From positions 16,338,501 to 16,402,500 of the forward strand of contig CM055883.1 of the NCBI GenBank assembly GCA_029582165.1: a DNA stretch of 64,000 nucleotides, read 5' to 3'. Both the position numbers and the translations under genes were made by a program. The DNA is from Portulaca oleracea (taxonomy: Eukaryota; Streptophyta; Magnoliopsida; Caryophyllales; Portulacaceae). This document shows positions 31,016 to 40,716 of the stretch, piece after piece; the stretch's first letter is position 1, and each line of letters begins with the position of its first letter. Below the pieces are notes generated by a model. The model was not told where the DNA came from, made no database searches, and was given only the letters and a program-made list of their open reading frames with translations.

Positions 31016-32534
31016 TAGGTCAATTTTCGCTTTATCCACTTCGATTCCATCTTTTAAAATCACGTGGCCCAAAACTATGCCCTTTCGTACCATAAAATGA
31101 CACTTCTCCCAGTTTAAAGTCAAGTGTTTTTCTTGGCATCGGCTCAAGACTCTACTCAAATTGGACAAACAATCATCAAAGGTGGTGCCAAATACTGAGA
31201 AATCATCCATGAAAATTTCAACACAGTCATCAACAAGGTCCGAGAATATAGACACCATGCACCGCTGAAAAGTAGCGGGGGCGTTGCAAAGTCCGAAGGG
31301 CATCCTACGGAAAGTAAACGTACCAAATGGGCAAGTAAAAGTCGTTTTCTCCTGATCACACGGGGCTATAGAAATCTGAGTATACCCCGAATAGCCATCT
31401 AGAAAACAAAAGAAGTCATGCCCCGCCAGTTTTTCTAACATTTGATCCATGAAAGGTAATGGAAAATGGTCTTTTCTCGTAGCCTTATTGAGTTTTCTGT
31501 AATCTATGCACACTCTCCATCCCGATGGAATGGGGGTTGACACTAATTCGCCCCTCTCATTCTCCAGAACTGTCAACCCGACCTTTTTAGGGACTACATG
31601 TATAGGACTAACCCACTTACTGTCAGAAATCGGGTAAATGATGTCACTGTCTAACCATTTTAGAATCTCCTTCTTAACCACCTCCTTCATTTGGGGATTG
31701 AGTCTCCTTAAAGGGTCCCTCTGGGCCACACTATCATCTTCCAAAAATATCCTATGCTGCACAATAGATGGACTAATCCCCTTGATGTCTCCAAGCGTCC
31801 ATCCCAAAGCCCCTTTATTTATCCTAAGAACCTCGACTAATTTGTTTTCTTGGTCCTCTCCTAGGTTCGAAGCTATAATAACCGGGTAAGTCTCACTAGG
31901 GCCAAGGTAAACATACTTTAACTCAGAAGGAAGAGGTTTAAGTTCAAGGGTTTTAGAAGATGGTGGCTCAGGTTCTATTATATCAGGCACATGTTGAGAG
32001 GCAAACAAAGATTCATAAAGCAATTCACCGTCAAACACATCAGAATCACATAGTGAGGTTACACAGTCCGGGTCAAATCCTAACTCAACAAGATCACTCA
32101 CACAAGGGGCAACATCCAGATCAGAAGGATTACCACTCTTAAGGTCACTAATCCAATTCACAGCATTACACTCTTGCTCATCATGTCCTAATGGTGACTT
32201 CTGTAGGTCAAAAATATTCAATTCCATAGTCAAATTCCCAAAAGTCAGTTTCATTCTCCCATCTTTACAATTAATCCAAGCATTAGATGTGGCTAGAAAG
32301 GGTCTACCTAAAATGATTGGAATCTCGTCACGAGGACTCTGAACCCTAGCTGTCTCTAACACAACAAAGTCTACAGGGAAGACAAAAGTTCCAACTTGGA
32401 TCAACACATCCTCAACTACCCCCCTAGGCACTCTCGTAGACCGATCAGCTAATTGGAGAACCATTCTTGTAGGTTTCAATTCCCCCAACCCCAAGGTCTC
32501 ATACACATGTAAAGGTAGCAAGTTGACACTTGCC
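30983..32534 (-). pseudogene. Athila protease-like region and reverse transcriptase
   Basis: Open from 32521 to 30983 (512 codons). The N-terminus LPLHVYETLGLGELKPTRM is the region after the Athila aspartic-protease site, whose DLGAS-like motif falls in the damaged stretch 32545-32520. There at least two single-base deletions separate this frame from gag. RILGRPFLATS-type protease-end sequence follows (IILGRPFLATSNAWIN). The RT palm is clear: WRVCIDYRKLNKATRKDHFP, FFCFLDGYSGYTQI, RRMPFGLCNAPATFQRCM and the catalytic EIFMDDFSVFG. RT copies element RNA into cDNA in cytoplasmic particles. The ORF ends in a C-run frameshift leading into RNase H. Confidence 0.92.
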
Positions 32535-34502
32535 CTAGATCAGGAGGGCTCTCAACTGATTGTCTCCTATGGTAATGGAAATAGTTGGGCACCCTGGGTC
32601 CTTGTATTTCACTGGAACCTGACTAGACAAGATGGAGCTCACATTAGAGGCCAAAAAGGCCTTCTTAGGAACCTGAGTTGCTCTCTTCGTTGTACACAAT
32701 TCTTTGAGGAACCTAGCGTAGGAAGGACATTGCTGAATAGCGTCCAACAAGGGAATGTTGACCTTGACTTGAGAAAAAGTCTCCCTAATCTTTTCAAGAA
32801 ATTTCTGGTCCTTAGTTCCCCTCAACCTTTGAGGAAAAGGTGGGGAAGGCTTATACGCCACAGGTTGAACAGGACTGGAATTAGGAAGCACTCTAGGTGA
32901 GGTCTTAGGACTCGAGTGGTCACCTAAGTTGGTCAACCTCTCTTCCTCATACGACTCATTCTCAACTAGCTCATCACAAGGTCCAACACTCACATGTTGT
33001 TTCCTAGGCGAATCTGAAGGTAATTCTCGGACCTGATTGTCTACTTCCTTTCCTGATCTAAGAGTAATCACCGCATTAAGCCCCCTAACATGGTTCGGGT
33101 CACAAGAGGACGAACTAGAAGCTTTCCCCTTGGGGTTCGCCTCCGGTTGTCCAGGGAAAGTTCCCCTATCCCTATTAGACGTCATAAGTTGAGCTACACT
33201 CTCATTCAATTGTTTCACCATTTTTGCCATGTCACTCATCGTATCCTCAACCCTACTCAAACCAGACTCTAACTCTTTATACTTCCTATCCCCCTTGTCC
33301 TCACTTTGGTATCCTGGTGGAGGTCGGGTATGGGTGATCTGGGGATGGATGGTCTGCCCTCGAGGTGCTTGATAAGCAGCCTGAGGCGGTGGTCTTGGTT
33401 GAGTTTGATGTTGGTGAGGAGGAGGTGGGTTTCCTTGGAAACTTCCTCCTTGGTGCATCGGTGGCCTCAAAACATTTTGATTATCCGGCCCGTAAGACAA
33501 GAAAGGGTGTTTTGGCACCCCAGGAAATTGGTAGGGCCGGTACTGGTTAAACATAGCATTAACATTTTCCACATTGGACGACACATGTTGAAAATAGAAA
33601 GGACAATTAGCATATACATGGTCAGGTCCTTGGCACCAAGCACAAATCAAAGAAGATTGAGGGTTCGGAGACATGGGTTGCTCTAAAGAATTCACTTGTA
33701 CGCAAGGTTGGGTCTTAGTAGATGCTAGTTGCTGTTGGGCTAGGGTTTTTCTCATATTCTCTAAAGAAGCAAACCTAGCTTCGTACCCAGTACTCTCACT
33801 CACCGCGTGAACCCCTTCCCGTACATTGGACAACTGTGCTCCTATGGACTCATCCCTAGTGTTTCCCCATTGCATTACTCTTTCTGACATACTCTCCAAA
33901 AAATCCCAAGCTTCCTCCGCAGTTTTGTCCATAAATCCCCCTTGACACATAGACTCTAAGGTTACTCGGGTTTCTTGATCTACCCCCTCATACACTATTT
34001 GGCACAGTCTCACTAGGTCAAACCCATAGTGGGGAAATTGAGACAAAAGATTCTTGAACCTCTCAAAAGCTTTCCAATAAGGCTCCCCCTTATCCTGTCT
34101 AAACTTCAAAATGGAGTTTCTCATTTGAACTGCCATGGAATTTGGGAAATACCTCTTCATAAATACCTTCAAGAAACTATCCCATGAGTTTATGGACCCC
34201 GGTTTGATACTATACATCCACCTCTTTGCCGAATCTCGCAGAGCGAAGGGCAAATATTTCAACAGAACATAATCTAAAGGTACCCCTGGTGGTGTGACCA
34301 TACTAAGGTACTCCTTATACTCTGCTGTCCAGATAAGCGCCAACCCCGTCCCAGTAAAAAGAGGTAGGTTCTGGGTATGATACTGTCTGGGATCAAAGGT
34401 AACTCCCTGAGGTAGAGTCGGTAACACAAAACACGATGGAGGCGGATCATAAGATGGATAGAGCTGGTCGCTCAAGGTAACCCTCGGTCTTTCCTCACCC
34501 AT
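32535..34502 (-). CDS. Athila gag
   Basis: The frame is open for 683 codons from 34586, but the first ATG in it is at 34502 (MGEERPRVTLSDQLYP). There is no ATG between it and the upstream stop, so I use 34502. It contains the Athila gag core: PPGVPLDYVLLKYLPFALRD, AKRWMYSIKPGSINSWDSF, FMKRYFPNS, FRQDKGEPYWKAFERFKNLL, GFMDKTAEEAWDFLESMSE. A single CX2C...HX4C-type knuckle (CAWCQGPDHVYANC) follows, then a Pro/Gln-rich linker and a basic, Ser-rich tail. Gag forms the particle that packages RNA. The 3' end runs into the frameshifted protease region. Confidence 0.88.
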   Translation of the reverse strand: MGEERPRVTLSDQLYPSYDPPPSCFVLPTLPQGVTFDPRQYHTQNLPLFTGTGLALIWTAEYKEYLSMVTPPGVPLDYVLLKYLPFALRDSAKRWMYSIKPGSINSWDSFLKVFMKRYFPNSMAVQMRNSILKFRQDKGEPYWKAFERFKNLLSQFPHYGFDLVRLCQIVYEGVDQETRVTLESMCQGGFMDKTAEEAWDFLESMSERVMQWGNTRDESIGAQLSNVREGVHAVSESTGYEARFASLENMRKTLAQQQLASTKTQPCVQVNSLEQPMSPNPQSSLICAWCQGPDHVYANCPFYFQHVSSNVENVNAMFNQYRPYQFPGVPKHPFLSYGPDNQNVLRPPMHQGGSFQGNPPPPHQHQTQPRPPPQAAYQAPRGQTIHPQITHTRPPPGYQSEDKGDRKYKELESGLSRVEDTMSDMAKMVKQLNESVAQLMTSNRDRGTFPGQPEANPKGKASSSSSCDPNHVRGLNAVITLRSGKEVDNQVRELPSDSPRKQHVSVGPCDELVENESYEEERLTNLGDHSSPKTSPRVLPNSSPVQPVAYKPSPPFPQRLRGTKDQKFLEKIRETFSQVKVNIPLLDAIQQCPSYARFLKELCTTKRATQVPKKAFLASNVSSILSSQVPVKYKDPGCPTISITIGDNQLRALLI

Positions 34503-34719
34503 GTTAGGCGGGTCGACTAAAGGTCTCTCTACCCTAACCAGTCTACTAGTTTCCGGTATTCGAACCCATCCTTTCGAATGACGCACTTTCTCTTTTTTAG
34601 TTGGTTTTCCTATTTTTTTAATTTTTAGTGATTTTTAAACTTGATGCTAAACAGGCAAAGCAATTAAACTATTCACACTATTCACAAACAAACCAATTCT
34701 AAACTTCCAACTAACGCCA

Positions 34720-34737
34720 TCCCCGGCAACGGCGCCA
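34720..34737 (-). promoter_or_regulatory. Primer-binding site, tRNA-Asp
   Basis: On the minus strand the sequence one base after the 5' LTR is TGGCGCCGTTGCCGGGGA. This is the exact complement of the 3' 18 bases of plant tRNA-Asp including CCA. It primes minus-strand cDNA synthesis, and tRNA-Asp is the primer known for Athila elements. Confidence 0.9.
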
Positions 34738-34738
34738 T

Positions 34739-36058
34739 TGTTCGGTTGCGTATTTTGTGGTTTCTAAGTAAGGATGTCGAACTCGAGGATGGGTGTGAGG
34801 TTTGTCTAGGTTTTTGGTTTGTTAAAGGTTTTCAATTGCGGAAAACATTAAAGTATGAAAATTAAGCGATTAATTTATCCCTAATAATGATACTAAACAT
34901 GACCATTAAAAAGAACACAATCAAACAAGTAATTACTACTATAAATGTAAGAAATCTACAAGCTTATCAAATGAACATTTAATAAAATCGAACTACCACT
35001 AAGATCAAAGCAAGCAAATAGCAATTAAATAGCAACTAATTAATCTAAACAAGATTAGAATGTAGTCCATACCCTTGATGACTAGTAAAAATCGATCTCC
35101 ATTCTTCATTCTTCATCTTCAATTGCAACTTTCCCCGAACAAAATAGAAAGTTGTGAATTACTAAGGACCCTCAAATGTTCACTCTAGTAAGATTTGTTG
35201 CCCTTAATCCCCCTTTTCACTAAAAGATTGATTGTTTGTGGCTAATCTAGGGACCTTCAAATGCAAACTTCAATGAAATCTAAAGCATAAGGTAATGAAG
35301 ATAAAGGAAGGCTGAAAATTACTTGAAGAAAAGTTGATTGCATTCAAAGTCTCAAGAACTTGGAGAACAAGACAAGAGAAAACCCTTAGAGAGAGAAAGT
35401 AAAAGCTTAATTAAGAAATCATTAAAACCACTAATTACAAACTAAAACTTCAGCTAATTCCTCTTCAAAGGAGTCGCAGCTAAGACTCTTATAATGACCT
35501 AAGTTAGTTGCACAAAACGCAGCATCTCATTTCCAGCCTGTACGCAGAAAACGGATTTGGCTCGGGCGAGCGAGTGCTTTCGAGCGGCGAGCATTCAGTC
35601 GCGTGTTTCTCGTTCCTCGGCAACTTCTCCTTGGCAGCTCAGAAGCTCAGCTCGGTCGAGCAGGGCCCTTGCTCGGGCGAGCTGGCCCTCTGTTTCTTCA
35701 CTGCCTTAGCCATATTTTTCGATCTTTTCCACGTTGTTGTGCAGAAGCATGGCTCGACCGAGCCAATATGTTGCTCGGGCGAGCCAACTTTCTGTCTCTC
35801 CTCTTCTTGGCTCAAATTCAATCGGCCATTCTCGCTGACCTTCCAGAGGCGTTGCTCGGGCGAGCCAACATCTTTGCTCGGCCGACCCACTTCCGCTCTG
35901 ATTTGGCGAGTTTTTGCTCCGTTTTGGCGCCATTTTAGGTCACTTTCTTATTTTCCTACAAAACTACAAAAATCTCATAACTCGAATAAAATACGGGGTT
36001 AGAACATATAACAACTCCCTAATAAAGAGAAGAATTCGGCTCGAAACGAGACCGAACA
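34739..36058 (-). mobile_element. 5' LTR of the Athila-like element
   Basis: 1320 bp with TGTTCGG...CCGAACA ends. It carries the same paired dyads as the 3' LTR: 35650/35671, 35752/35773 and 35854/(degenerate 35876), plus a site at 35560 whose partner has decayed. Spacing within pairs is 21-22 bp. Confidence 0.92.
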
Positions 36059-36063
36059 TGTAG

Positions 36064-37127
36064 ATAACAAAACCCTCGTTCCCCTGAGGTAAAGCGAGAA
36101 TAGGGGTTGAGGTAAGCCTCCTCTTCAACTCCTGGAATGCTTGTTCACATTTTTCCGACCATGCGAACTTCATTGACTTCCGAGTCAAATTGGTCAACGG
36201 GGTGGCGATTTTCGAGAAATCTTGCACGAACTTCCTATAATACCCTGCCAAGCCCAGAAAACCCCTAACCTCCGTGGCATTCTTCGGTGTCGGCCACTTG
36301 GTGATGGCCTCCACCTTTTGGGGGTCTACTGCCACTCCTTCCTTGGACACCACATGTCCTAAGAAAGCTACTTGTTCCAACCAAAACTCACACTTCTTAA
36401 GCTTCGCATAAAGCTCGTTGCTCCGTAGAGTCGTCAATACTTCTCTCAGATGATTCGCATGCTCCTCTCGTGTTCCTGAATATACCAATATGTCGTCGAT
36501 GAACACCACTACAAACTTATCCAAGAACGGCTTGAACACTCTGTTCATCAAATCCATCAAGGCGGCTGGGGCATTTGTAAGCCCAAAAGGCATTACCACG
36601 AACTCATAATGGCCATACCGAGTTCGGAATGCGGTTTTAGAGATATATTCTTCGCGAATTCTTAACTGGTGATAACCCGACCTCAGGTTTATCTTAGAAA
36701 ACGTTGTTGCTCCTCGCAACTGGTCGAAAAGATCATCAATACGAGGTAGAGGATAACGATTCTTGATGGTAATCTTGTTCAACTCCCGGTAATCGATGCA
36801 CAACCTCATGCTACCATCCTTCTTCTTCACGAACAGTACAGGTGTTCCCCATGGTGACGTGTTGGGTCGTATATATCCCTTTTCTAGCAGCTCGTCCAAC
36901 TGAGTCTTCAACTCCTTAAGCTCTGCGGGCGCCATGCGATATGGGGCTTTTGAAACAGGTACGGCCCCGGGCTCCAAATCGATGCAGAAATCTACCTCCC
37001 TGATTGGAGGCAAGCCCGGGATCTCCTCCGAAAGTACATCAGAATACTCCCGCACTACCGGGATATCCTTAATCGTAAGCTCCTCCCCCTTGGTGTCGAT
37101 TACGTTACATAGAAACCATTCACAACC
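36064..37127 (-). pseudogene. Tekay pol, RT part
   Basis: In the same frame as gag and protease, this piece begins after the stop at 37128 and runs to the Athila insertion. RT motifs are clear: [100 protein letters not shown], and the catalytic [12 protein letters not shown]. The sequence ends GNEGFVIY exactly at the nested element and resumes at 22891. RT itself has no stop in this stretch. Family assignment to Tekay/Del comes from this RT and the chromodomain-like tail. Confidence 0.92.
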
Positions 37128-37589
37128 TTAGCCCAATAACTTCTGAGCCTTGAGGGCAGAGATGATCCGCACACTCTGAAGATGCCTATCACTCCAATGC
37201 ACGACCTTCTTTCCGTTCGGTCCCATTAAGGTCACCTTTTGCTTATAACAATCTATCTGGGCCCTATATTTTGCTAACCAGTCCATCCCCAAAATAACGT
37301 CGAATTCCGTTAGGTCAAACATATAAAGGTCGGCCTCAAACTCCTATCCTGCTATCACTATAGGACATCCACCATATAACTCTCCACAACTAATGGTATC
37401 CCCGGTAGGTAGGGCTACCGACATAGGCTTACTATTCTCCGAGGGTTTCATCTTAGCCTTCTCTACTATAGCTCGCCCAACAAAAGAATGACTAGCACCA
37501 GAATCAAATAAAACAGAGACATTGTAGAGGTGGAGAGAGAAGGTACCCGTCACAACGTCTGCTTCATTCTCAACCTCTTCTTTCCTCAT
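37128..37589 (-). pseudogene. Tekay protease
   Basis: A retropepsin-type aspartic protease with FDSGASHSFVG as the catalytic loop and FDVILGMDWLAKY as the C-terminal signature. A TAG at 37344-37346 splits it between VIAG and EFEADLY, and a TAA at 37128-37130 ends it after AQKLLG. Both stops are in the gag-pol frame and fit C-to-T changes in CAG and CAA. The protease would cut the gag-pol polyprotein. Confidence 0.88.
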
Positions 37590-38864
37590 TACGTATACTC
37601 GTCCTCCTGCGTTGCGCGGCGGTTGTTGTTGCGAACGAGGCGGGTTTGCTGGCCTCCCTTGGTTATTCTGATTTCCACCAGATCCACCTTGGTTTTGCTG
37701 TTGTGGCCTTTGGTTCCCATTATAGCCTCCCCGATTTTGATATGTTGTCTGCGGGGCTCTTCAATTCCCGTTATTCCCATTGTTCCCATTATTTCCGTTG
37801 CTTCCATTGTTCCCTCCACTTCGGCCCCCTGTCGGCTGCTGAGGGCACTGACGTACCTGATGTTGGAAACTTCCGCAGTTGAAACATCCTCCTCGCACGT
37901 TCCTTGCTCTACAATCCCGTGGATAATGGCCTGGTCGATCACAAACCTTACATATTGGAATATTCGATGGCCTACGCCCCGAAGACTGGTTTCCCTGCCA
38001 GTTGTTAGGGCGGAACCTCTTCTCCTGATAATATTGAGGTGGGTTAAAGGGGGGTGGCTCTTTCCTCTTTTGCCCCTGTATGCCTAACTGTTGTTCCATG
38101 TCATGCATCACCCTTTCTACAGTGAGGGCAACGTTCAGCATGTTCTGGTAAGACGTGAACTCTCGCGATCACATGCGATCCTGAATCTTGCAGTTCAGTC
38201 CATCCCAGAAACGGTCCATCCTTAGCTGTTCAGTGGCTACCAAAGCCGATGCAAACCGAGATAGTTCGGTGAACTTTGCAGAGTAGGCGAGCACGCTAGT
38301 TTCCCCTTGACGCAGATTCATGAATTCTTTTTCTTTCGCCTTCTGGAGAGAAATTGGGTAAAATCGATCCCTTAGCACAATCTTGAAGTGGTTCCAGTCG
38401 AAACCCGGTTCAGTCCTTATTTCCTTCACACTGGCCCACCACAAATCGGCCTCTTCCTTCAGGTGGTAAGCAGCAAAGTCCACCCTTAACTCCTCAGGAC
38501 AGTGTGTGGTGTCGAAAATCTTCTCAATCTCCCTAACCCAATCTTCAAAGACCTTGGGATCAGCTATCCCGGTGTAAGTGGGCGGGTTGAAGCTATTGAA
38601 CCTTTGGAGGAGAGCGGAGGGATCATTTTCCCTTTCTCCTCCTTGTCGATCCACCACCCTCTTCAGTAGATCCTCGTGCTTGTTAAGCATCTCAATCATC
38701 AGCAAGCTGGCTAGGTTGTTCCCCGGTGCTGTTGCACTCGGCCCGGATATCAAGTGAGGAAGGCGCTGACGCAATTCAGTCGCGGTTTGAGGGCGCTGTT
38801 CGGCTGCAGCTTGCGGGTGCTCCCGATTACCATGGTTGGGTTGAGAACCGTTCACATCCGACAT
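37590..38864 (-). pseudogene. Tekay gag
   Basis: ATG at 38864 (MSDVNGSQPNHG). Residues ~90-230 are a gag core (FNPPTYTGIADPKVFEDWVR, HLKEEADLWWASV, LRDRFYP, EFMNLRQGETSVLAYSAKF). After a TGA at 38169-38171 the frame continues with LTVERVMHDMEQQ and two CCHC knuckles, CKVCDRPGHYPRDC and CFNCGSFQHQVRQC, then a Gly/Asn-rich linker. A second TGA (37761-37763) interrupts the linker before the protease. Both stops are in frame and could be CGA-to-TGA. Confidence 0.9.
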
Positions 38865-39241
38865 CCTGGTTCAAAGGGTCGATTTAGACTACTTAAGGGT
38901 TTTCCAATCCATTGTCTCAACATCATACTAGAGGTAGCTACTTGGTTCGGTCTTCTCATAGGGTGCTAAACAATACGAAATTGTAATTCTATTTCACCAA
39001 GTAATTTCTTATGTCATCAATTTATTTCATGAATTTTCATCACATATTGAAAGGTCACATATATACCAGTATCACAAAACAAAATTTCTATGCACACCAA
39101 TGTAATCATATGTACGATATTCCCCATCGGGGCAAATACCCAAAAGAAACAACATACCAACATCCAGATTATATCACAGTTCAACAGAAATACAAACGTA
39201 ACAGCTATACACTCATACTCAACACATCGTGGCCATCCCAC

Positions 39242-39925
39242 TCAGATGATCCTCCTGCATCGAGGGTTCTTCCTCGCTGAAACTGGAGTCCACTTGGGAT
39301 CACTCGTTTCATCCCTCGAGCCCTCCTCGGGGTCTTCTCCTGTCCCCCGGTCCACCTCATCCTCCTCCTCGGGCGGGATCTCATGCTCGGGCTCGACGGC
39401 GGGTGCAGCCGTGACCCTAGAGGTTACCTCGGGCTCGGAATCCTGGACGCCGTCCTCTGTGGGATCCTCCTCCGGATCTTCTTCAGGGTCATCCTCATGA
39501 TCCTCAACTGGTGCAGGAGCTGGGTTCACTTGGACCCTCTCTACTCGGCGCATCCCAATCCGGGTGATCCTAGAAAAGACCCCCGGGATTCGATGCTCCG
39601 GCTCTACCCGGTACCTCTGACACCAACAGCACGGGTGTGGGTACCCCTCCTCCGGAAGCAGGGGTGGCAGCAACGACGGCACAGCATGGCCCCACCAGGG
39701 ATCGTTTCGTAAGGTGAGTAGAAAAGCGTTGGCCTGAGCTTCCTCGTTGCCATGCAAGCAAGAGTTCGGGACATCCTTGGTGTATCGGTCGATCTCATCG
39801 TAGAAATTAAGCATGTGGGTTCCCAAGTACCCACCAGGAGGAATGGGTGTGTAGCAGTGAAAGCACGGCGTGGTGCTTGACGATGTGCGTTGTGCCATCC
39901 TACAAGGCCAGAACGCATTACACAT
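39242..39925 (-). CDS. Extra acidic ORF upstream of gag in the Tekay element
   Basis: A 227-codon ORF lies between the primer site and gag on the same strand. The N-terminal half contains YLGTHMLNFYDEIDRYTKD and TLRNDPWWGHAVPSLLPPLL. The middle has a Cys/Trp-rich patch (CCWCQRYRVEPEHR). The C-terminal half is strongly acidic and repetitive (EDDPEEDPEEDPTED, EIPPEEEDEVD) and ends basic (KNPRCRRII). There is no stop in it although gag beside it has several, and it is near the size expected for a real product. I recognise no family. It could be an element accessory protein translated before gag, or a captured host fragment. Confidence 0.5.
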   Translation of the reverse strand: MCNAFWPCRMAQRTSSSTTPCFHCYTPIPPGGYLGTHMLNFYDEIDRYTKDVPNSCLHGNEEAQANAFLLTLRNDPWWGHAVPSLLPPLLPEEGYPHPCCWCQRYRVEPEHRIPGVFSRITRIGMRRVERVQVNPAPAPVEDHEDDPEEDPEEDPTEDGVQDSEPEVTSRVTAAPAVEPEHEIPPEEEDEVDRGTGEDPEEGSRDETSDPKWTPVSARKNPRCRRII

Positions 39926-40068
39926 AAAATACTGATGATATAATCAAAAATATTTAGGGAAAGCATGGAACCATTTTCCCCCATCCTACGCTCATCACTC
40001 CGAACTTAGCTTCCTAGGGTCCTTCTAAACCTAAAGGACTCTGAGGAGCTACTAGGTCGCAACCCAGA

Positions 40069-40080
40069 GCTCTGATACCA
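40069..40080 (-). promoter_or_regulatory. Primer-binding site, initiator tRNA-Met
   Basis: TGGTATCAGAGC on the minus strand, three bases after the 5' LTR, matches the complement of the 3' end of plant initiator tRNA-Met. Confidence 0.88.
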
Positions 40081-40185
40081 TTCTGTAACGCCCCAGAAAT
40101 TCAATTATAGAAAAGCCAAAGTCAAACTAACGTTAACAGACAAAACTTAGCAGAAGACTTCAAATTTAGTTTGGGCGTCACTGCC

Positions 40186-40203
40186 GTATCCCCGAAGGAA
40201 TAC
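40186..40203 (-). promoter_or_regulatory. Stem-loop near the LTR 3' end (right LTR)
   Basis: Identical GTATCCCCGAAGGAATAC hairpin (UUCG loop on the minus strand). Confidence 0.5.
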
Positions 40204-40565
40204 AAGGCGAGAAAGGAAAACACAACTGTCTGCTAACGGTAACTACTAACAACTCAAAACAAAACTTTAAGATTTCATATCGAAAACAATATAAAAAGAT
40301 TCAAGGACTTCTAGACTCGTCGTCCTCACTTCTAATTCCCGTCCCCAGCATTTAGATCTTCACCTGAAAACAAAACATTTCAAAAATGAGGGGGAAATCT
40401 CAATAATGTCTACCCGTAACGTTTAAAACAATTTAAGTTCATTTCAATTCATTTTGGGGAGAGGGATCGAATCAAACGTTTTACAAACCTTTAATCCCAT
40501 ACTGTTTCCTCAACCCATCCAATCCATATTTTAATTTGCGGGCGGGATACCAAATCCCTTAAAGT

Positions 40566-40716
40566 AACATCGCCTACCAAAGGCATCAAGAACATCGCCT
40601 ACCAAAGGCATAAATAATATCGCCCACCAAAGGCATCAAAACATCGCCTACCAAAGGCATCAAGAACATCGCCCACCAAAGACATAAATAATATCGCCTA
40701 CCAAAGGCATCAAGAA
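40566..40716 (-). repeat. Tandem hairpin repeat, right LTR copy
   Basis: Six units as in the left LTR. One unit reads AAAGACAT instead of AAAGGCAT, a substitution since insertion. Confidence 0.85.

Larger units (their letters stand above)
22892..36058 (-). mobile_element. Full-length Athila-like Ty3-gypsy retrotransposon nested in the Tekay element
   Basis: The LTRs (22892-24223 and 34739-36058) begin TGTTCGG and end CCGAACA, a 7-bp terminal inverted repeat. The flanks TCTAG (22887-22891) and TGTAG (36059-36063) are a 5-bp target duplication with one mismatch, and joining them restores the Tekay RNase H reading frame (VIY then SDAS). Order on the minus strand: 5' LTR, tRNA-Asp primer site, gag, protease-like region, RT/RNase H, integrase, a long 3' region with an env-like ORF, purine tract, 3' LTR. 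The tRNA-Asp primer, the gag with LPQGVTFDPRQYHTQNLPLF-type sequence and the env-like ORF point to Athila. Confidence 0.93.

Noticed and set aside
34720..34737. tRNA-Asp gene fragment
   Set aside because: Only the 18 bases complementary to the tRNA 3' end are present, directly beside the LTR; it is a primer-binding site.
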